Source: JAUIIK01 sp963745675 (lineage in GTDB: Bacteria > Chloroflexota > Chloroflexia > Thermomicrobiales > CFX8). Taken from it: 64,000 nt of DNA. Below the pieces are notes generated by a model that did no database searches, was not told where the DNA came from, and worked only from the letters and a program-made list of their open reading frames with translations. The translations under genes and the position numbers were made by a program. Positions 61,575-64,000 of the stretch are shown here, piece after piece. The stretch lies in assembly GCA_963745675.1 (NCBI GenBank), contig CAVUYM010000018.1, positions 62,001-126,000 of the forward strand. Direction: 5' to 3'. Positions within the stretch are counted from its first letter, which is position 1. Each line of letters starts with the position of its first letter.

Positions 61575-63254
61575 CGGATGCTGAACGGGATGTGCCGGTT
61601 CTCGTCGTCGGTGGCGGGCCGGTCGGGCTGTCGCTCGCGGCGGAGCTTGGATACCACGGCGTTCGCTGCCTTCTCGTCGAACGCAACCCTGACATCAACC
61701 ATCACCCGCGGGCGAACGTGGTCAGCGCCCGGTCGATGGAGCATTTCTGCCGCTGGGGCATCGCCCACGATGTGGAGGACGGCGGCCTGCCGCGCGACTA
61801 TCCGGTCGAGATCGTCTTCACGACCCGAGTCGCCGGCGGCGAGTTCTTCCGGTTCTCCTTCCCGTCGATCGAGGATGCGGAACATCCGACGCCCGAGCTC
61901 CTTGCGGAGATGCCCGAGCTTCGGCTCTCTCCCTATTTCAAGACGTCGATCGGCCAGAACCACCTCGAGCGGGTGATTCGCCGCCACGTCGAGAGGCTGC
62001 CCGGCGTGGAATTGCGCTTCGGCTGGCGGCTGGACGCGTTCGAGGACCGGGGAGACCGGGTCACCGCGACGATCGTCGACACGGCGTCCGGCGCGACGGA
62101 GACGTTGGACGTCGGCTACCTCGCCGGTTGCGACGGGGGGCGCAGCACGATCCGCCGGCGCCTCGGCATTCAGCTCACAGGGCGCGGCGAGCTCGGCCAG
62201 TTCGTCAGCATCCATTTCCGGTCCGAGGCGTTCGGCCGCCGTCACGCGTCGGGGCGGGCGACCTTGTACTGGGCGCTCAACGGCGACTCGAACGGATGCT
62301 TCATCGCCATCGACGGCAAGGACCATTTCACCTTCCAACGCGAGCTGGGCGATCACGAAGACGCCGCGTCGATCGATGCGCAGGCGGCGATCGACCAGGC
62401 CTTCGGCGAAGCGCTGCCGTGCGAGATCCTGTCGGTCCAGCCGTGGACCGCGCAGCAACTCGTCGCGGAGACCTATCAGCGCGGCCGCGTTTTCCTCGCC
62501 GGCGACGCCGCCCATCTGTTCGTGCCGACCGGCGGGTTCGGCATGAACACCGGGATCGGCGACGCGATCGACCTCGGCTGGAAGCTCGCGGCGACGGTCG
62601 ACGGGTGGGGCGGGCCGGCCCTGCTCCGGTCCTACACGGCCGAGCGCCGGCCGATCGGCGTGCGCAACACGATCGAGGCGGCGGACAATTACGAGAAGAT
62701 CAAGCCGGCCTTTGCCCTGGGCAAGGACGCCGAATTCGGCCGGCCCGGTCGGCGCTCGCGTGCGCGAAACGCTTGCCGCCGAGCTCGCCACCGGGCGCAA
62801 GCATTTCGCCGCGATGGGCATCCACCTCGGCTACCGCTACGAGGACTCGCCGGTCGTCGTCCCGGACGGATCGCCGCCGACGCCCGACGATCCCCAGCGT
62901 TACGTCCCGACCGCGCGGCCGGGGTCGCGCGCGCCGCACGTCTGGCTCGACGACGGCCGCTCCATCCTCGACCTGTTCGGCCACGGCTTCGTCCTGCTCC
63001 GCCTCGGCGCGCCCGATCTCGCGGTCGACGGCCTGGTGCGGGCCGCGTCGGATGCCGGGCTGCCGCTGCAGGTCGTCGACCTCGGCGACCCCAGGATCGC
63101 GGAGCTCTACGCCGCCGCCCTCGTCCTGGTGCGTCCCGACGGCCACGTGGCGTGGCGCGGCGGCCAGGCCCCGGCGGACCCGGCGGCAATCCTCGGCATT
63201 GTCACGGGCCGACACGCACAGAGTGTGGAGCCGCCCACGGCCGTCATGGCTTGA
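61571..63254 (+). pseudogene. FAD-dependent aromatic monooxygenase (PHBH/MhpA-like), single +1 frameshift
   Basis: The frame starts at TTG 61571, overlapping the VOC stop. It holds the dinucleotide motif VLVVGGGPVGLSLAAEL, the GDAAHLFVPTGGFGMNTGIGDAIDLGWKL FAD motif near residue 312, and then breaks near 62741. Removing one C there joins it to GPVGARVRETLAAELATGRKHFAAMGIHLG and the C-terminal thioredoxin-like domain ending RPDGHVAWRGG and AVMA. Repaired length is about 560 residues, normal for MhpA/PheA-type phenolic-acid hydroxylases. All key N-terminal motifs are intact. The break may be a sequence error; even if real, most of the catalytic domain remains open. Confidence 0.82.
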
Positions 63255-63322
63255 AGCGATATCGAGGCAATGCCGCCTCCAATCCCGGCGACAGCTCGCC
63301 GACCAACCAGAAAGGTGACGGC

Positions 63323-63940
63323 ATGACCGGCTCCGACGACACCGTCAGCCTGCACGAGGTGACCATCCCGCTGGTGCGCCAGCGCTGGGCCTTCGCCCGC
63401 GACAACGGCGAATGGGACCGCCTGCGCGACTGCTTCGAGCCGGACGCGGATATCGACATCTCGTGGTTTCGCGGCGGCATCGAGGACTTCATCGACGGCT
63501 CCCGCCGGTCGCTCGCGGCGCGTCGCGACGGAGAGACGTCGAAGCACTGGATCGGCAAGTCGCGCTGCTGGGTGCGCGGCGACAAGGCCGTCGTCCAGAC
63601 CGACGCAGTGGTCATGTCCAGGGGGTACTTGGATGATCACCTCTTCGATTTCCTGTCCTACGGTCAGGCGCACGACCGGATGGTCTTCCGCGAGGGACGG
63701 TGGCGGATCGTCAAGTGGAACGGCGTATACGAGAAGGACCGGATGGACGCCGTCCATCCGCATCTGGTTCCCGCGGACTTCTACCGGTCGCTCGACGTCT
63801 CGGACTATCCGGCGTCCTGCGCCTTCCTGTGCCTGCGGCTGGCGCGCCGCGGCCATACCATCAGCCGATCGATCATCTCGGCCGGGTCGCCGGAGGAAGA
63901 CGCCTTGATCGCCGCCAGCCGGGCCTGGCTGGAAGAATAG
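63323..63940 (+). CDS. SnoaL/NTF2-like protein
   Basis: A 205-residue NTF2-fold protein starting at ATG 63323 behind AAAGGTG. The SnoaL_4-like region is QRWAFARDNGEWDRLRDCFEPDADIDISWFRGGIEDFIDGS, then HDRMVFREGRWRIVKWNGVYEKDRMD. A longer C-terminal tail follows (FYRSLDVSDYPASCAFLCLRLARRG). It is the third gene of the GntR-controlled operon after the VOC and FAD enzymes. It may be a decarboxylase, an isomerase or a non-catalytic helper. The final 60 bases of the window show nothing. Confidence 0.82.
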   Translation: MTGSDDTVSLHEVTIPLVRQRWAFARDNGEWDRLRDCFEPDADIDISWFRGGIEDFIDGSRRSLAARRDGETSKHWIGKSRCWVRGDKAVVQTDAVVMSRGYLDDHLFDFLSYGQAHDRMVFREGRWRIVKWNGVYEKDRMDAVHPHLVPADFYRSLDVSDYPASCAFLCLRLARRGHTISRSIISAGSPEEDALIAASRAWLEE

Positions 63941-64000
63941 CGGCGCGGGCGCCCGCGCGAGGAGCGGGACCGTAGGCGACCGGCGGCCGTCAACCTCGCG

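Noticed and set aside
1..64000. CRISPR arrays, rRNA, tRNA, insertion sequences, phage genes, replication origins
   Set aside because: No regularly spaced repeats, RNA gene landmarks, transposase or integrase motifs were recognised anywhere in the window.

Overview
The window is a GC-rich (roughly two-thirds G+C), densely coded stretch of a Gram-negative bacterial chromosome. Tat/Sec-exported binding proteins, TRAP and TAXI carriers, HyuA/HyuB enzymes, GTG/TTG starts and the codon style suggest an alphaproteobacterium, perhaps Rhodospirillales-like; this is inference, because no rRNA, tRNA or other phylogenetic marker is present. Almost every gene is catabolic, a transporter or a regulator. 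I read it as a chain of small substrate-specific catabolic islands, each with its own uptake system and regulator.

Left part (1-11.6 kb): HyuA/HyuB (hydantoinase/acetone-carboxylase superfamily) with a small zinc-ribbon third subunit, an XRE-cupin regulator, an isochorismatase-fold amidohydrolase, a nucleoside-type (BMP) ABC transporter, an amidase and a frameshifted polysaccharide-deacetylase/PuuE-like gene. Together they suggest uptake and opening of a cyclic amide or N-heterocycle. 12-20 kb: a complete LIV-type ABC transporter, then LeuC/LeuD-like hydro-lyase subunits and an isocitrate-lyase/PEP-mutase-family lyase, a plausible hydratase-plus-lyase route for alkyl-malates. 20-25 kb: a NitT/TauT-type ABC transporter between two paralogous 286-residue cupin proteins.

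Middle part (25-41 kb), aromatic degradation: a Rieske oxygenase, an orphan binding protein, a MarR regulator with two matching 20-bp operators, a luciferase-like flavin oxidoreductase and a gentisate-dioxygenase-like bicupin. Next comes a complete multicomponent phenol hydroxylase operon in the classic order K-L-M-N-O-P, followed by an XylT/DmpQ-type ferredoxin and catechol 2,3-dioxygenase. A LysR gene stands beside it, and beyond that an orphan binding protein and a second catechol 2,3-dioxygenase. The hydroxylase operon and the binding-protein gene share the same two-part promoter architecture on either side of the LysR gene. No lower meta-cleavage genes are in the window.

Right part (41-64 kb): a LysR/VOC pair; a pyrogallol-transhydroxylase-like molybdoenzyme (three +1 frameshifts) with its iron-sulfur subunit and a TAXI-TRAP transporter; a DHA2-type MFS exporter; a decayed stretch with fragments of a flavin reductase and a binding protein; a GntR regulator with a thiamine-diphosphate enzyme and a HisC-like aminotransferase; and a GntR-controlled divergent locus (TRAP transporter one way, VOC enzyme, FAD monooxygenase and SnoaL-like protein the other way) with three TTGCAT(G/T)CAA operators. 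Six apparent frameshifts in four genes are all single extra G/C bases, so base-calling error should be excluded before those genes are called dead.
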